Positions 45,397-55,613 are shown, numbered from the stretch's first letter. The stretch is 64,000 nucleotides of DNA from Mycobacterium sp. (GCF_029961025.1 NZ_JASBVP010000003.1:1-64000); one strand, 5' to 3'. The notes: generated by a model from the sequence alone, not told the origin. Numbers and translations: made by a program.

Positions 45397-46742
45397 GCAA
45401 AGTCCACTCCGATCCCGGGTCCGCCCTGCACGGCCTGCTCAAGGACGGCATGATCATCGCTGCGGGCGGATTCGGTCTCTGCGGCATCCCGGAGAACCTG
45501 ATCCAGGCCGTGGTAGACAGCGGCGTCCAAGGCCTCACCATTGTCGGAAACAACGCCGGCGTAGACGATTTCGGCATGGGCTTGCTGCTTAAGGAACGGC
45601 AGGTGAGGAAGGTGATCGCCTCCTATGTGGGCGAGAACAAGGAGTTTGAACGCCAGGTGTTGGCCGGAGAACTGGACCTCACCCTGGTCCCGCAGGGCAC
45701 ACTGGCGGAAAAGTTGCGGGCCGGCGGGGCGGGCATTCCCGGTTTCTACACCCGCACCGGTTACGGCACCCCGCTCGCCGAAGGCAAGGACACCCGGGTG
45801 TTCGACGGTACCGAGTACCTCCTCGAAGAGGGCATCCGCGCCGATCTGGCCCTGGTCAAGGCGTGGAAAGGGGATGCCGCGGGCAACCTCGTCTACCGTA
45901 AGACGGCCCGCAACTTCAACCCCATGATCGCCACCTGCGCCGCGGTGACGGTAGCCGAGGTGGAGGAGTTGGTCGAGGTCGGCGATTTGGACCCCGACGC
46001 GATCCACACCCCCGGCATCTACGTGGATCGCATCATCGAGGGTCGCCACTATGAAAAACGCATCGAGTTCCGCACGGTGAGCGACGGTGCCGCACCCAGG
46101 ACGGCCAATCCGGTCCGCGAGCGGATGGCCCGGCGCGCCGCCGCGGAACTGCGCGACGGCTATTACGTCAACCTGGGTATCGGCATTCCGACGCTGGTCG
46201 CCAACTTCATTCCCGAGGGCATCAACGTGACTTTGCAGTCGGAGAACGGACTGCTTGGCATCGGCCCCTACCCGACCGAGGACACGCTAGACCCCGATCT
46301 CATCAACGCCGGTAAGGAGACCGTCACCAGCCTTCCCGGCTCGAGCTTTTTCAGCAGCGCCGATTCGTTCGCGATGATCCGCGGCGGCCACATCGATCTG
46401 TCGATCCTGGGCGCCTTGCAGGTCGCCGAGAACGGCGACCTGGCCAACTGGATGGTGCCGGGCAAGATGGTTAAGGGACCGGGCGGCGCCATGGACCTGG
46501 TGTCGGGAGTCAAGCGGGTCATCGTTGTCATGGATCACACCGCGAAAGACGGCAGCCCCAAGATCCTCAAGCGATGCACCCTGCCGCTGACCGGCACCGG
46601 GGTGGTGGACATGATCATCACCGACCTGTGTGTCTTCGACGTCGAGCCCGGAACCGGTCTGATCCTCAAGGAACTGCATCCCGGGGTCACGGTTGAGGAG
46701 GTGCGGGCCAAGACGGCCTGCGACTTCAGCGTCGCGCTCTAA
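45393..46742 (+). CDS. Fused succinyl-CoA:3-ketoacid CoA-transferase (SCOT, alpha plus beta)
   Basis: The 449-residue class I CoA-transferase holds subunit A ([19 protein letters not shown] ... [10 protein letters not shown], residues 1-220) and subunit B ([17 protein letters not shown]; catalytic Glu in [12 protein letters not shown]; about 240-449) in one chain. It activates acetoacetate with succinyl-CoA. M. tuberculosis has separate scoA and scoB (Rv2504c/Rv2503c) elsewhere. GTG 45393 has AAGGAGG 6 bases upstream and overlaps the GH76 stop as GTGA. It is an insertion relative to the Rv0364-Rv0365c junction and is probably an acquired gene. Confidence 0.93.
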   Translation: MSKVHSDPGSALHGLLKDGMIIAAGGFGLCGIPENLIQAVVDSGVQGLTIVGNNAGVDDFGMGLLLKERQVRKVIASYVGENKEFERQVLAGELDLTLVPQGTLAEKLRAGGAGIPGFYTRTGYGTPLAEGKDTRVFDGTEYLLEEGIRADLALVKAWKGDAAGNLVYRKTARNFNPMIATCAAVTVAEVEELVEVGDLDPDAIHTPGIYVDRIIEGRHYEKRIEFRTVSDGAAPRTANPVRERMARRAAAELRDGYYVNLGIGIPTLVANFIPEGINVTLQSENGLLGIGPYPTEDTLDPDLINAGKETVTSLPGSSFFSSADSFAMIRGGHIDLSILGALQVAENGDLANWMVPGKMVKGPGGAMDLVSGVKRVIVVMDHTAKDGSPKILKRCTLPLTGTGVVDMIITDLCVFDVEPGTGLILKELHPGVTVEEVRAKTACDFSVAL

Positions 46743-46749
46743 GCGACGC

Positions 46750-47463
46750 TTATGCGGCTTTTTCGGGAACGACGAGCGTCTCGGTTTTGGGTGCGCGCCG
46801 GCGCTTGAGGTAGGCCCGGCCCGCCGACGTCAGTGCCGGCAGCAGCGACACGACCAGGATGCACCAGACGATCAGCTCCAGGTTCTTGTTGACGAACGCC
46901 ACCGTGCCCAGGAAATAGCCCAGCAACGTTGCGCCCGCGCCCCAGGCGACACCGCCGATGATGTCGAAGCCTAAAAACACCGGATACCGCATATACGAGA
47001 CACCGGCGACTACCGGCACGAACGTTCGCACGATCGGCGCGAAACGCGCCAAGATGATCGTCACCGGGCCGTATTTCGCAAAGAATGCGTGCGACTCGGT
47101 CAGATAGCGCTGCTTGAAAAACCGTGAGTCTTCTTTTTTGAACAGCGCCGGCCCGATCCGCCTGCCGATCAGATACCCGCTCTGATCACCCAGAACCGCA
47201 ACCACCGCGACGCAGCTGGCCAACACCCCGATGCTTACCGGCGGGTGCGCACTCGCAGTCAACAAGCCGCCGGTGAACAGCAACGACTCACCGGGTAGCA
47301 GCGGAAACAGCAGCCCGGTCTCGATGAACACGATGAGCAGAATCCCGGGCAACACCGCGTGCCGGAACACGCCATCGACGCCGAGCCAGTACATCGGATC
47401 GAGCAGGTCGGGCAAGGCCGCCACGGTGGTGGTCACCGGTCCTGCGGCTGCGAGGGCAATCAT
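46750..47463 (-). CDS. DedA-family membrane protein (Rv0364-like)
   Basis: The 237-residue polytopic protein belongs to the DedA/SNARE-associated family. It has the motif ETGLLFPLLPGESLLFTGG, an amphipathic GYLIGRRIGPALFKKEDSRF, FAPIVRTFVPVVAGVSYM and a late helix pair. DedA proteins are thought to flip phospholipids and undecaprenyl phosphate. ATG 47463 is preferred by comparison with Rv0364; an in-frame TTG at 47505 is a weaker alternative. Convergent with the CoA-transferase (7 bases apart) and divergent from fba. Confidence 0.9.
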   Translation of the reverse strand: MIALAAAGPVTTTVAALPDLLDPMYWLGVDGVFRHAVLPGILLIVFIETGLLFPLLPGESLLFTGGLLTASAHPPVSIGVLASCVAVVAVLGDQSGYLIGRRIGPALFKKEDSRFFKQRYLTESHAFFAKYGPVTIILARFAPIVRTFVPVVAGVSYMRYPVFLGFDIIGGVAWGAGATLLGYFLGTVAFVNKNLELIVWCILVVSLLPALTSAGRAYLKRRRAPKTETLVVPEKAA

Positions 47464-47625
47464 GAGTTCCCAAGATACCGGGGCTGATGAGTGGGTCTTG
47501 GACAAGGCGCGGGGCCGGCGGGCTGTTTCCGCCGGCGCGGTGTTGGGATACTGAAGCGATACGGTCCCACGTGATCATCACGTGCAGTCACCGGAGCAGC
47601 TCGAAACGTCTGAGGAGGAACCTCC

Positions 47626-48663
47626 ATGCCGATCGCAACACCCGAGGTCTACGCGGAAATGCTGGGCCGCGCCAAGGAAAACTCGTATGCATTTCCAGCC
47701 ATCAACTGCACGTCCTCGGAGACCATCAACGCGGCCATCAAAGGCTTCGCCGACGCCGGCAGCGACGGCATCATCCAGTTCTCCACCGGCGGCGCGGAGT
47801 TCGCCTCCGGCCTCGGAGTGAAAGACATGGTGACCGGCGCGGTGGCGCTGGCCGAGTTCGTTCACGTCATCGCGGCGAAGTACCCGATCAACGTCGCTTT
47901 GCACACCGACCACTGCCCCAAGGACAAACTCGACAGCTATGTGCGCCCGTTGCTGGCGATCTCCGCCGAACGCGTGGCCGCCGGCAAGAATCCGCTGTTT
48001 CAGTCGCACATGTGGGACGGCTCGGCGGTGCCGATCGATGAGAACCTCGCCATCGCTCGGGAACTGCTCAAAGCGGCGGCCAGCGCGAAGGTCATCCTCG
48101 AGGTCGAGATCGGCGTGGTGGGCGGTGAAGAGGACGGCGTCGTCGGTGCAATCAACGAGAAGCTGTACTCCACCCCGGAAGACTTCGAGAAAACGGTCGA
48201 GGCGCTGGGCACCGGCGAGCACGGCAAGTACCTGCTGGCCGCCACGTTCGGCAATGTGCACGGCGTCTACAAGCCCGGCAACGTCAAACTGCGCCCGGAA
48301 ATCCTGGCCCAGGGCCAGAAAGTGGCCGCGGCCAAGCTGGGCCTGCCCGAGGACGCCAAACCGTTCAGCTTCGTCTTCCACGGCGGCTCCGGGTCGGAAA
48401 AGTCGGAGATCGCCGAGGCGGTGCGCTACGGCGTGGTGAAGATGAACGTCGACACCGACACCCAGTACGCGTTCACCCGCCCGGTCGCCGGGCACATGTT
48501 CACCAACTATGACGGTGTCCTCAAGGTGGACGGCGACGTGGGGCGCAAGAAAGACTACGACCCGCGCAGCTACCTCAAGAAGGCCGAGGCGTCGATGACC
48601 GAGCGGGTGATCGAGGCCTGCAACGACCTCAAGTGCGCCGGAAAGTCCTTAGGCACAAGCTAA
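47626..48663 (+). CDS. fba: Class II fructose-bisphosphate aldolase
   Basis: The 345-residue zinc-dependent aldolase cleaves FBP to DHAP and GAP in glycolysis and the reverse in gluconeogenesis. Zinc ligands and active site are in ALHTDHCPKDKLDSY, EIGVVGGEEDGV, ATFGNVHGVYKPGNV and FVFHGGSGSEKSEI. Length and sequence match Rv0363c. TGAGGAGGAACC precedes ATG 47626. Convergent with the Rv0361-like gene, separated by 10 bases; mgtE (Rv0362), which lies here in M. tuberculosis, is missing. Confidence 0.97.
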   Translation: MPIATPEVYAEMLGRAKENSYAFPAINCTSSETINAAIKGFADAGSDGIIQFSTGGAEFASGLGVKDMVTGAVALAEFVHVIAAKYPINVALHTDHCPKDKLDSYVRPLLAISAERVAAGKNPLFQSHMWDGSAVPIDENLAIARELLKAAASAKVILEVEIGVVGGEEDGVVGAINEKLYSTPEDFEKTVEALGTGEHGKYLLAATFGNVHGVYKPGNVKLRPEILAQGQKVAAAKLGLPEDAKPFSFVFHGGSGSEKSEIAEAVRYGVVKMNVDTDTQYAFTRPVAGHMFTNYDGVLKVDGDVGRKKDYDPRSYLKKAEASMTERVIEACNDLKCAGKSLGTS

Positions 48664-48673
48664 TTGGTGGAAG

Positions 48674-49540
48674 CTAATTGGTGGGGGACTGACAGATCTC
48701 CCACTGGTTGTCGCGAAATTGCAAATCAAAGCTGCGGGCTGAACGGACCTGCGGATCATAGGCCATGAACGTGGTGACGTTGGCTTCCGCGTGTTCACCG
48801 TTGACGACGACCTGATCGATGCTGGCGATCACCGGGTACTGCTTGGCCGCCGAAACCCGGTGGTAGGTGTCCGCCCAGGCACGCTCGTCGTAGTTCAGGT
48901 AGTTGTCGCGGGTGTTGCCGCAGGTCAGACTGCGCAACGTGGCCAGGTCGCCGGTTTGCATCGCGACATCGAAGCGCTGGATGGTGGCACGGACCTGGTC
49001 TTCCGGCGAGGCCTTCGGCGCCCGGTGACGGGTCAGCAGCACAGTGCCCAGCACCGCGATCGCGGCTACCGCCAGAATGACCAGCACCAGGGCGAGCACC
49101 CAGCCCCAGTCCCAGTGACGCGACGGACGCAGCTTCGACCCGAGCTGAGGCGGGATCAATTGCGGCATCGCCCGTTTCGGGGCAAAGTGGGGCGCACGTC
49201 CGGTATCGATGATCTCGGTGGCGGGTTCCGGTGCGGCTTTGATGACGGTGGTCTCTTTGGCGTCGAAACCCGGGGCGGTGAATCGGCGTTCCCCCGGCTG
49301 GCGCTGCGGCTTCGTGACGCCGGGCGTGATCGCCGGCTCCTGTCTGGCCATCACCTCGGTCGCGGGCTCGGCGTCACCGGGCGCCGCCGGCTGCTTTTCG
49401 GTTGCGTCCTCGCCGGGGTCCGCGGTCGGCTCGTCGGCCGGGCGGGCTTCGGGCCCCAGCGGTTCACCCGGCATAGCGCCCGGGCCCGCCGCGGAGGGGT
49501 CGGGCGGGTCCTTGCGGTCGGGCCCTGATGGGTTGGACAT
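48674..49540 (-). CDS. Single-pass membrane protein (Rv0361-like)
   Basis: The 288-residue protein has about 145 residues of Pro/Ala/Glu-rich cytoplasmic sequence. One transmembrane helix follows (WGWVLALVLVILAVAAIAVL), then an extracytoplasmic NTF2-like domain (EDQVRATIQRFDVAMQTGDL; SFDLQFRDNQWEICQS). This layout is common in mycobacterial Mce/Rv0361-type membrane proteins of unknown role. Start ATG 49540 with GGAGGA about 10 bases upstream; the longer frame upstream to 50008 crosses the DUF3151 gene and is rejected. Confidence 0.82.
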   Translation of the reverse strand: MSNPSGPDRKDPPDPSAAGPGAMPGEPLGPEARPADEPTADPGEDATEKQPAAPGDAEPATEVMARQEPAITPGVTKPQRQPGERRFTAPGFDAKETTVIKAAPEPATEIIDTGRAPHFAPKRAMPQLIPPQLGSKLRPSRHWDWGWVLALVLVILAVAAIAVLGTVLLTRHRAPKASPEDQVRATIQRFDVAMQTGDLATLRSLTCGNTRDNYLNYDERAWADTYHRVSAAKQYPVIASIDQVVVNGEHAEANVTTFMAYDPQVRSARSFDLQFRDNQWEICQSPTN

Positions 49541-49657
49541 GGGCGTTGCAATCCTCCGGCTATCCGGTTCGCTACTCGAGCTTAGCGACCCGGCAGGAGG
49601 CTGGACGCGATCACCGAGCACCCGGGTAACCGCGCGGCAAAACGGCACAATGGAGCC

Positions 49658-50071
49658 ATGACGCCGACGGGTGATCTCCTGCAACCCGATCCGATCCTGT
49701 TGCCCGGCGATGGCGGGGCCGAGGCCGATCTGCAGGCCGGCAAGGACCCGGCCGTCGTCGCGGCGGCGCATCCGGCGGCATCCGCCGCCTGGGCGGTGTT
49801 GGCCGACGCGGCGCTGGCCGACGGCGCGGCGGTCACCGCCTACGCCTATGCCCGCACCGGATACCACCGGGGTTTGGACCAGCTGCGCCGCAATGGGTGG
49901 AAGGGTTTCGGCCCGGTGCCGTATTCGCATCGGCCCAACCGGGGCTTCCTGAGATGTGTGGCCGCGCTGGCGCGGGCGGCGCAGGCCATCGGCGAGACCG
50001 ACGAGCACGCGCGCTGCCTGCAGCTACTGGATGAGTGTGACCCCAACGCTCGGTCCGAGCTGGGCTTGTAG
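49658..50071 (+). CDS. DUF3151 protein (Rv0360c-like)
   Basis: The 137-residue cytoplasmic protein reads LLQPDPILLPGDGGAEADLQ, AYARTGYHRGLDQLRRNGWK and FGPVPYSHRPNRGFLRCVAA, the characteristic pattern of actinobacterial DUF3151. Helical and TPR-like in appearance. No function is known. Divergent from the Rv0361-like gene, convergent with the M50 protease. Confidence 0.88.
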   Translation: MTPTGDLLQPDPILLPGDGGAEADLQAGKDPAVVAAAHPAASAAWAVLADAALADGAAVTAYAYARTGYHRGLDQLRRNGWKGFGPVPYSHRPNRGFLRCVAALARAAQAIGETDEHARCLQLLDECDPNARSELGL

Positions 50072-50104
50072 CACGGGGCGACTCGTCGCCTGTCGGGCAA
50101 GGCT

Positions 50105-50884
50105 TTAAAACCAGGCGCTCCAGAACCGGGTCAGCTCGTTGCCGGCGCCGGCCAGCGCCGCGGGCACTCCGGAGAGTTCGAAGAAGAAGCCCACGACCCC
50201 GAAGAACCACCGGTTGAGCGCCGGCGCTACGAACAGCACCAGCAAAAACAGCAGGCCGTAGGGTTTGAACTGGTCCAGCGCGTGCTGGGTTTGCGGGCTC
50301 AGATGGGGCTCCAGTGCGTCGTACCCGTCCAGGCCGGGGATCGGCAGCAGGTTCAGCACCACCGCGGTGACCTGGAGGAATCCCAGAAACGCCACCCCCG
50401 CCCACAGCACCGGATGCGCCGGGTCATACCACAGTCGGGTCGCGGTCAGCAGCGCCACCGCCAGCAGCAGGTTGGTCGACGGCCCGGCCAGCGCGACCAT
50501 GGTTCGGCGCGCGGTCCTCATGTACGAGGTGCGCAGGTATACCGCGCCCCCCGGAAGGCCGATCCCGCCCAGCGCGATGAACAGCATCGGCAGGCCCAGC
50601 GAGAGCATCGGATGGCTGTAGCGGCGGGGATCCAGGGTGAGATAACCGCGCAGCGCGACATCGCGATCGCCGAACCGCCACGCGGTGACCGCGTGGCCGA
50701 ACTCATGCAAGCACAGCGACACCAGCCAGCCGGCGATCACGAAGATGAATACCCCAACATAGGCCAGCGGGCGGACGCTTGCCCCGGCCAGCCACGCCAG
50801 CGCACCACCCAGCGCCGTTACTCCGACGATCGCCCAAAAGATCGGGCTCGGTCGCACCGATTCGTGCACCCCACGGAAATTCAC
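50105..50884 (-). CDS. Site-2 protease family (M50) zinc metalloprotease (Rv0359-like)
   Basis: The 259-residue polytopic membrane protein has the zinc motif SLCLHEFGHAVTAWRFGDRD (about residues 56-75). The second conserved site is LNLLPIPGLDGYDALEP (about 185-201), where Asp ligates zinc in S2P enzymes. Five to six hydrophobic segments are visible. Such proteases cleave substrates inside the membrane; the substrate is unknown. The start is GTG 50884, 9 bases after the Rv0358-like gene on the same strand, so a two-gene operon is likely. Confidence 0.87.
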   Translation of the reverse strand: MNFRGVHESVRPSPIFWAIVGVTALGGALAWLAGASVRPLAYVGVFIFVIAGWLVSLCLHEFGHAVTAWRFGDRDVALRGYLTLDPRRYSHPMLSLGLPMLFIALGGIGLPGGAVYLRTSYMRTARRTMVALAGPSTNLLLAVALLTATRLWYDPAHPVLWAGVAFLGFLQVTAVVLNLLPIPGLDGYDALEPHLSPQTQHALDQFKPYGLLFLLVLFVAPALNRWFFGVVGFFFELSGVPAALAGAGNELTRFWSAWF

Positions 50885-50893
50885 CTCTCGAAC

Positions 50894-51541
50894 CTACCGG
50901 ACCAGCAGCCATCCCTCGGTGTGCCGATAAAACGTCGAGCGCCTGATCGGCCGCGAGGAGCGGACTCCGTCGCGCAGCATCACGGCCCCGGTGCTGCCCA
51001 GCTGCGCCGCCCGCCCGGCCTGCCAGCGCGGCGACCAGCCGCGCCCACCCAGCACCCGGGCCCGCAGGCCGGGCAGCGTTGCGGTGGGCTCGATGCGCAC
51101 ACCGGCGACATCACCGTCGAAGAGCACGGTGTCGTCGACGACGGCCTCGCCGCGCAGCTGCCGCCCTTCTTCGGGTGGTAACCACACAGCGCTGCCGACG
51201 ATCACCGTGCCCGTCTCGTCACGGATCAGCGGCGCCCGGCGGGCGCTGCCGCACCGTGCCCGCCGGGCCGCTCGTCGGCCGGCCGGTAACCGGTAGGCCC
51301 GGGTTGCCGCGGTGTGACGCACCGGCGTGTAGCCGACCTCGACACCCAGCCGGTCGGTGCGCAACAGCCGGGTTAGCACCGCCGCCAGGTCGGCGTCGGC
51401 GCCCACCACCACCAGCCGGCGGTAGCCACCGATCACGGTGTCCAGGTCGGCCCGCACCCCGGCGGGCAGCACCGGCAGGCCAACCAACGGCCCGGGGATT
51501 TCCCCCCCGAACCACAGCACCGCGATGTCGGCGTTGTCCAC
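50894..51541 (-). CDS. Conserved mycobacterial protein (Rv0358-like)
   Basis: The 215-residue product starting VDNADIAVLWFGGEIPGPLV matches Rv0358 in position and opening residues. GTG 51541 is chosen for that reason; a longer frame to 51583 begins at a poor TTG. It shows Rossmann-like alternation (YRRLVVVGADADLAAVLTRL) and an Arg-rich C-terminal half, with no catalytic signature that I recognise. Upstream of the M50 protease in the same direction. The IS1182 element lies about 50-100 bases before its start and may have displaced its promoter. Confidence 0.75.
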   Translation of the reverse strand: MDNADIAVLWFGGEIPGPLVGLPVLPAGVRADLDTVIGGYRRLVVVGADADLAAVLTRLLRTDRLGVEVGYTPVRHTAATRAYRLPAGRRAARRARCGSARRAPLIRDETGTVIVGSAVWLPPEEGRQLRGEAVVDDTVLFDGDVAGVRIEPTATLPGLRARVLGGRGWSPRWQAGRAAQLGSTGAVMLRDGVRSSRPIRRSTFYRHTEGWLLVR

Positions 51542-51644
51542 CGTGATGTTCAGCGACTCCTTCCCACTCCAGCCGGTTCTCAATACCGGTGTTTGAGCTG
51601 CGGGGCTTGAGCAGCACAGCTCGGCTTCCCGTCGGGGTCTCTAG

Positions 51645-53693
51645 GAGGCCTCTGAACAAGGAAGCCTGGCGGGGCGGGAAGAACGCCGACAAGGCCGTTT
51701 CTTCGGCAGTAGGTCAGACCTGACTGGTCGACAACGTGGTCGTTCTTCCCGCCGATTCCAGTTTGGGTGAGGTCGTCGAGATGGGCAAGGGGGTGGGCCG
51801 TGGCCGTCAGGCCAGGGCCCAGGCCCCGTCTGTGCGGGTCAGGCCGCTATTGATGAGTGTGCGCAGATTGATTGCGGCGCAACGCAATCGCAGCCAGGCG
51901 TGGTTCTTCTCGACGCCGTGGTAGCGCAGTTTGATCCGCCGTCCACGGTTGGTGGCGGTCCAGGCGACGATCCGCTCGACCGTCGAACGGGTGGGGTAGG
52001 CCTGCTTGAACTCCGGCGTGCGGGCTTGTGCTCGTGCGTCGCGCAGCAGCTGCTCGTGCGGGTGGATGCTCATCGCGCGACCGTCTTTGGCCGTGGTGCA
52101 GCGGGCTCGCAGCGGGCACTCGGCACAGACCGCGCCGAAGCTCACCGCGCGCTTGGCGGTCATGGTGCGGGTATGCCCGCCCGGGCAGGTGACGGTCCCG
52201 GCCCGCTCGTCGATGGTGAAGTCATCGAGGGTGAACCCACCTGGCACCGCGGGGACCAGCGGCTTGGGCTTGATCACGGTGTGGTGCCCAGCGCGCTGGT
52301 AGGCGGCACGCGCGGCCCCGGTGCCATACGCCGAATCGCCATACACCTCAAGACCGCCACCCCGCGCGGTGTGGGGTTGGCCAGCATCGATAGCCCCGGC
52401 GGCGACCATCGAGGTGACCGCGTCGACCGCAGCGGCCACGCCGGCGGCCACCTGGTGGGATTCGCCCATTTCCGCTGGTACAGCGCTATCCGGTTGGGCC
52501 GAACCATGATCAGCGCCGAGCGCCCCCGCCTCGGGCTCGGCGACACCGGGTTGGCTGTCCACACGCGCGGCCCCGGCCCCGTCGTCGCTGTCGTTGCCGC
52601 TGGGTTGGTAGCGGTCGCGGGCGATCAACTTCTGGCCGACCACGGCGTCGCTGTGCTCTTCTCCGGCCGCCTTGGTCAACTCGGCGTCGGTGATCAAGGC
52701 GGTCTCGGGCTCGGCGACCAGGTGCCCACGGAACCCGTCTTTACGGTGGGACTTCGACTTACGGGTGTGGCGGGCCTCGGTGTCCACGGTGGAGATGACA
52801 CGATCCGGCGCGACCCGCCGCGCGATGCGCCACCGCCCGTCGGTGCCATCAGAGCCCTCGGCGGGCTCCACGTCTTGGCCGGCGACCAGCGCCAACAACC
52901 CCAACGCATCCGCGGCAGCGTCGGTACGCGCGGGCGCATCCGGCCCGGCCAGCTCGGCCAGCACCGCGGTCGCGTCGTTGACCAGATCCGACACCAACCC
53001 CTGCTTGGCCACCGGGTCATCCCAATCGATGTCGGGCTTGCCCGCCTTGGAGTAGTCCAGCTTGGCGACCCGCTCGATCACCGATTGCGCGCCCGGTACC
53101 AGCCGGGCCACCTTGCGCATCGCCGCCACCAGTTGGGTCACCGTGTCCTGGGTGGCCACCGCGTCGTCGAACACCGTCGAATCCACGCACCGTTTACGCC
53201 GCCCCCGCAAAAGCCCGGTCTCGGCGATGACCCGCGCGACCGCATCGAACACCCGGTCAGGTTGATCAGAGGCAGCGATCCGCTTGCGCCAATACACCAG
53301 CGTCGACGGGTCGAACGAGGTCTGCGTTAACGAGCGCCCGCAGGCCACCTTCCAGCGGATGTCATACCGCAGCGCCTCCGCGGTCTGCGGATCCGACAGG
53401 TCATAGAGTTCCTTGAGCACCAGCACCGACCCGATCAGATCCGCCGGCAGCGAAGGCCGCCCGGTCGAAGAGGCGAACAAATCCGCGATGAACGAATCCG
53501 GGAACAACTCATGACGATGCTCGGCCAAAAACGCGAAGATGCTGCCCGCCGGCACCAGCTCCCCGACCAGCGCCTGCGCGTCCAACAACTCCCGATCCGA
53601 CCGCGTAACCCCTTGCACCACAACATCATCACAGACCACATCGGGCTCAGTCGTCAGACACGCCCAGCGCTGGACGGGTTATTCAGCGCCGTC
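51645..53693 (-). mobile_element. IS1182-family insertion sequence, 2.05 kb, apparently intact
   Basis: The ends are imperfect inverted repeats starting GAGGCCTCTGAACAAGG at 51645 and GACGGCGCTGAATAACC (complement) at 53693, both bordered by CTAG (51641-51644, 53694-53697). CTAG is palindromic, so it may be the target or a 4-bp duplication. A second copy's terminus is at window positions 1-50 in the opposite orientation. The element separates purA from the Rv0358-like gene. Confidence 0.88.
51807..53639 (-). CDS. IS1182-family transposase
   Basis: The 610-residue DDE transposase has an N-terminal DUF772-type domain ([40 protein letters not shown]). Catalytic Asp 1 is in [15 protein letters not shown], Asp 2 in [14 protein letters not shown], and a zinc-type segment [12 protein letters not shown] follows. 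The Glu lies in [19 protein letters not shown] within the C-terminal DDE_6 block. Uninterrupted, so probably active. GTG 53639 opens the frame; a slightly later start is possible. Confidence 0.92.
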   Translation of the reverse strand: MVCDDVVVQGVTRSDRELLDAQALVGELVPAGSIFAFLAEHRHELFPDSFIADLFASSTGRPSLPADLIGSVLVLKELYDLSDPQTAEALRYDIRWKVACGRSLTQTSFDPSTLVYWRKRIAASDQPDRVFDAVARVIAETGLLRGRRKRCVDSTVFDDAVATQDTVTQLVAAMRKVARLVPGAQSVIERVAKLDYSKAGKPDIDWDDPVAKQGLVSDLVNDATAVLAELAGPDAPARTDAAADALGLLALVAGQDVEPAEGSDGTDGRWRIARRVAPDRVISTVDTEARHTRKSKSHRKDGFRGHLVAEPETALITDAELTKAAGEEHSDAVVGQKLIARDRYQPSGNDSDDGAGAARVDSQPGVAEPEAGALGADHGSAQPDSAVPAEMGESHQVAAGVAAAVDAVTSMVAAGAIDAGQPHTARGGGLEVYGDSAYGTGAARAAYQRAGHHTVIKPKPLVPAVPGGFTLDDFTIDERAGTVTCPGGHTRTMTAKRAVSFGAVCAECPLRARCTTAKDGRAMSIHPHEQLLRDARAQARTPEFKQAYPTRSTVERIVAWTATNRGRRIKLRYHGVEKNHAWLRLRCAAINLRTLINSGLTRTDGAWALA

Positions 53694-53761
53694 CTAGGGT
53701 CCACGCCGTCGCCGGGCTAGTGTTGGTCACCGGCTGGACCACAATAATTGGGGGTAGCAGC

Positions 53762-55060
53762 ATGCCGGCAATCGTCCTGATCGGCGCCCAGTGGGGTGAC
53801 GAGGGCAAAGGAAAGGCCACCGACCTGCTCGGCGGGCGCGTGCAGTGGGTGGTGCGCTACCAGGGCGGCAACAACGCCGGGCACACCGTCGTCTTGCCCA
53901 CCGGGGAGAACTTCGCGCTGCATCTGATCCCGTCGGGCGTGTTGACCCCCGGCGTCACCAACGTCATCGGCAACGGCGTGGTGGTCGACCCCGGCGTGCT
54001 GCTCGACGAGCTGCGGGGCCTGGCGGACCGCGGTGTCGACACCTCCCGGGTGCTGATCTCCGCCGACGCGCACCTGCTGCTGCCGTATCACGTCGCCATC
54101 GACAAGGTCACCGAGCGTTACCTGGGCACCAAGAGGATCGGCACCACCGGCCGCGGCATCGGGCCCTGCTACCAGGACAAGATCGCCCGCATCGGGGTCC
54201 GGGTCGCCGACGTGTTCGACCCGCCCCTGCTAGCGCAAAAGATCGAGGCCGCACTGGAATTCAAGAATCAGGTGCTGGTCAAGATCTACAACCGCAAGGC
54301 GCTGGAGCCGGCGCAGGTCGTCGACGCGTTGCTGGGGCAAGCCGAGGTGTTCAAGCACCGGATCGCCGACACCCGACTGCTGCTCAATGCCGCGCTGGAG
54401 CGCGGCGAAACCGTGTTGCTGGAGGGCTCGCAGGGCACGCTGCTCGACGTCGACCACGGCACCTACCCGTATGTGACCTCGTCGAACCCGACCGCGGGCG
54501 GCGCGGCGGTCGGCTCCGGCATCGGTCCCACCCGGATCAGCACCGTGCTGGGCGTCCTCAAGGCCTACACCACCCGGGTGGGCTCCGGTCCGTTTCCCAC
54601 CGAGTTGTTCGACGACAACGGCGAATACCTGGTCAAAAGCGGTGACGAGTACGGGGTGACCACCGGCCGGCGCCGCCGCTGCGGCTGGTTCGACGCGGTC
54701 GTCGCCCGCTACGCCACCCGGGTCAACGGGATCACCGACTACTTTTTGACGAAGCTCGACGTGCTCTCCAGCCTGCAAACCGTGCCGGTGTGCGTGGGCT
54801 ACACGATCGACGGCAAACGCACCTATGAGATGCCCATGACGCAAAGCGATCTCGCTCGCGCCGAGCCGATTTACGAGGAGCTGCCCGGCTGGTGGGAGGA
54901 CATCTCGGCGGCACGGGAGTTCGATGACCTGCCGGCCAAGGCGCGTGACTACGTCTCACGACTGGAAGAGCTTGCCGGAGCGCCGGTTTCGTGTATCGGG
55001 GTAGGGCCTGGCCGAGACCAGACCATCGTGCGCCGCGATGTCCTGGCGGCCCGCCGATGA
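53762..55060 (+). CDS. purA: Adenylosuccinate synthetase
   Basis: The 432-residue enzyme makes adenylosuccinate from IMP, aspartate and GTP in AMP synthesis. P-loop and catalytic Asp are in [17 protein letters not shown]; His is in [13 protein letters not shown] binding is in [14 protein letters not shown]; the base-recognition loop [20 protein letters not shown] follows. Length equals Rv0357c. ATG 53762 has GGGGG at proper spacing. IS1182 ends only about 65 bases upstream, so the native promoter has probably been truncated or replaced. Confidence 0.97.
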   Translation: MPAIVLIGAQWGDEGKGKATDLLGGRVQWVVRYQGGNNAGHTVVLPTGENFALHLIPSGVLTPGVTNVIGNGVVVDPGVLLDELRGLADRGVDTSRVLISADAHLLLPYHVAIDKVTERYLGTKRIGTTGRGIGPCYQDKIARIGVRVADVFDPPLLAQKIEAALEFKNQVLVKIYNRKALEPAQVVDALLGQAEVFKHRIADTRLLLNAALERGETVLLEGSQGTLLDVDHGTYPYVTSSNPTAGGAAVGSGIGPTRISTVLGVLKAYTTRVGSGPFPTELFDDNGEYLVKSGDEYGVTTGRRRRCGWFDAVVARYATRVNGITDYFLTKLDVLSSLQTVPVCVGYTIDGKRTYEMPMTQSDLARAEPIYEELPGWWEDISAAREFDDLPAKARDYVSRLEELAGAPVSCIGVGPGRDQTIVRRDVLAARR

Positions 55061-55124
55061 CCGGAGTCGCCGGGTCGCCGGCGCGGTGGTGAGTTGGAGG
55101 GTGCCGCCGCGCGGAGAGCTCGCG

Positions 55125-55613
55125 CTACAGGGCGCGCAGCAGCGCCTTGCGGCCCTTCACCCGCAGCGTGTGCGCGGTGGAGTTGCGCAGCGCCTCGATT
55201 CGCGCGGCCATCTTGGCACCCAGGTCGGCCAGTTGCTCGTCGGTGACGTGCACGGACGGCGGGAACGGGATCATGTCACGCTCCTCCTCGTCGGCGTGCG
55301 CCTCCAGCGTGGTTGCGAACGTGCGCCATTCGTCGTCGTAGTTGGGCGCGGCCGGCGGGGTGTGCAGCAACGTGGAGAGCGCATCGATGACCTGGCGATG
55401 CTCGGCGTGGGCGACGGCAACCAGGGAACCGGCGCCCGCCGCCAGCGCCGGGTAGTACAGGTCATCCTCGATCCGAAAGTGGATATCCAATTCGACGAGC
55501 AGCTGGTCGAGGTAGTCCTGTCGTTCGGGGGCCGTCGGCGGGGTTTCGCCGATCTTTTTGACCAGTCCCTTCAGCGTCTTGTGATGCTCTTGCAGCACGG
55601 TGTAGGCGTTCAC
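55125..55613 (-). CDS. Hemerythrin HHE-domain protein
   Basis: The 162-residue helical bundle has the di-iron ligands of HHE domains: EHHKTLKGLV, IHFRIEDDLYYPAL, AVAHAEHRQVID and LEAHADEEERDMIPF. Members bind O2 or NO or sense iron and redox state. GTG 55613 overlaps the Rieske gene stop as GTGA, after AAAGGAG. A longer frame upstream covers the Rieske C-terminus and is rejected. The pair is inserted between purA and purT. Confidence 0.88.
   Translation of the reverse strand: MNAYTVLQEHHKTLKGLVKKIGETPPTAPERQDYLDQLLVELDIHFRIEDDLYYPALAAGAGSLVAVAHAEHRQVIDALSTLLHTPPAAPNYDDEWRTFATTLEAHADEEERDMIPFPPSVHVTDEQLADLGAKMAARIEALRNSTAHTLRVKGRKALLRAL

Noticed and set aside
51900-53330. 476-residue open frame opposite the IS1182 transposase
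   Set aside because: No ribosome site and low-complexity Gly/Arg/Val composition typical of antisense frames; the transposase explains the region.
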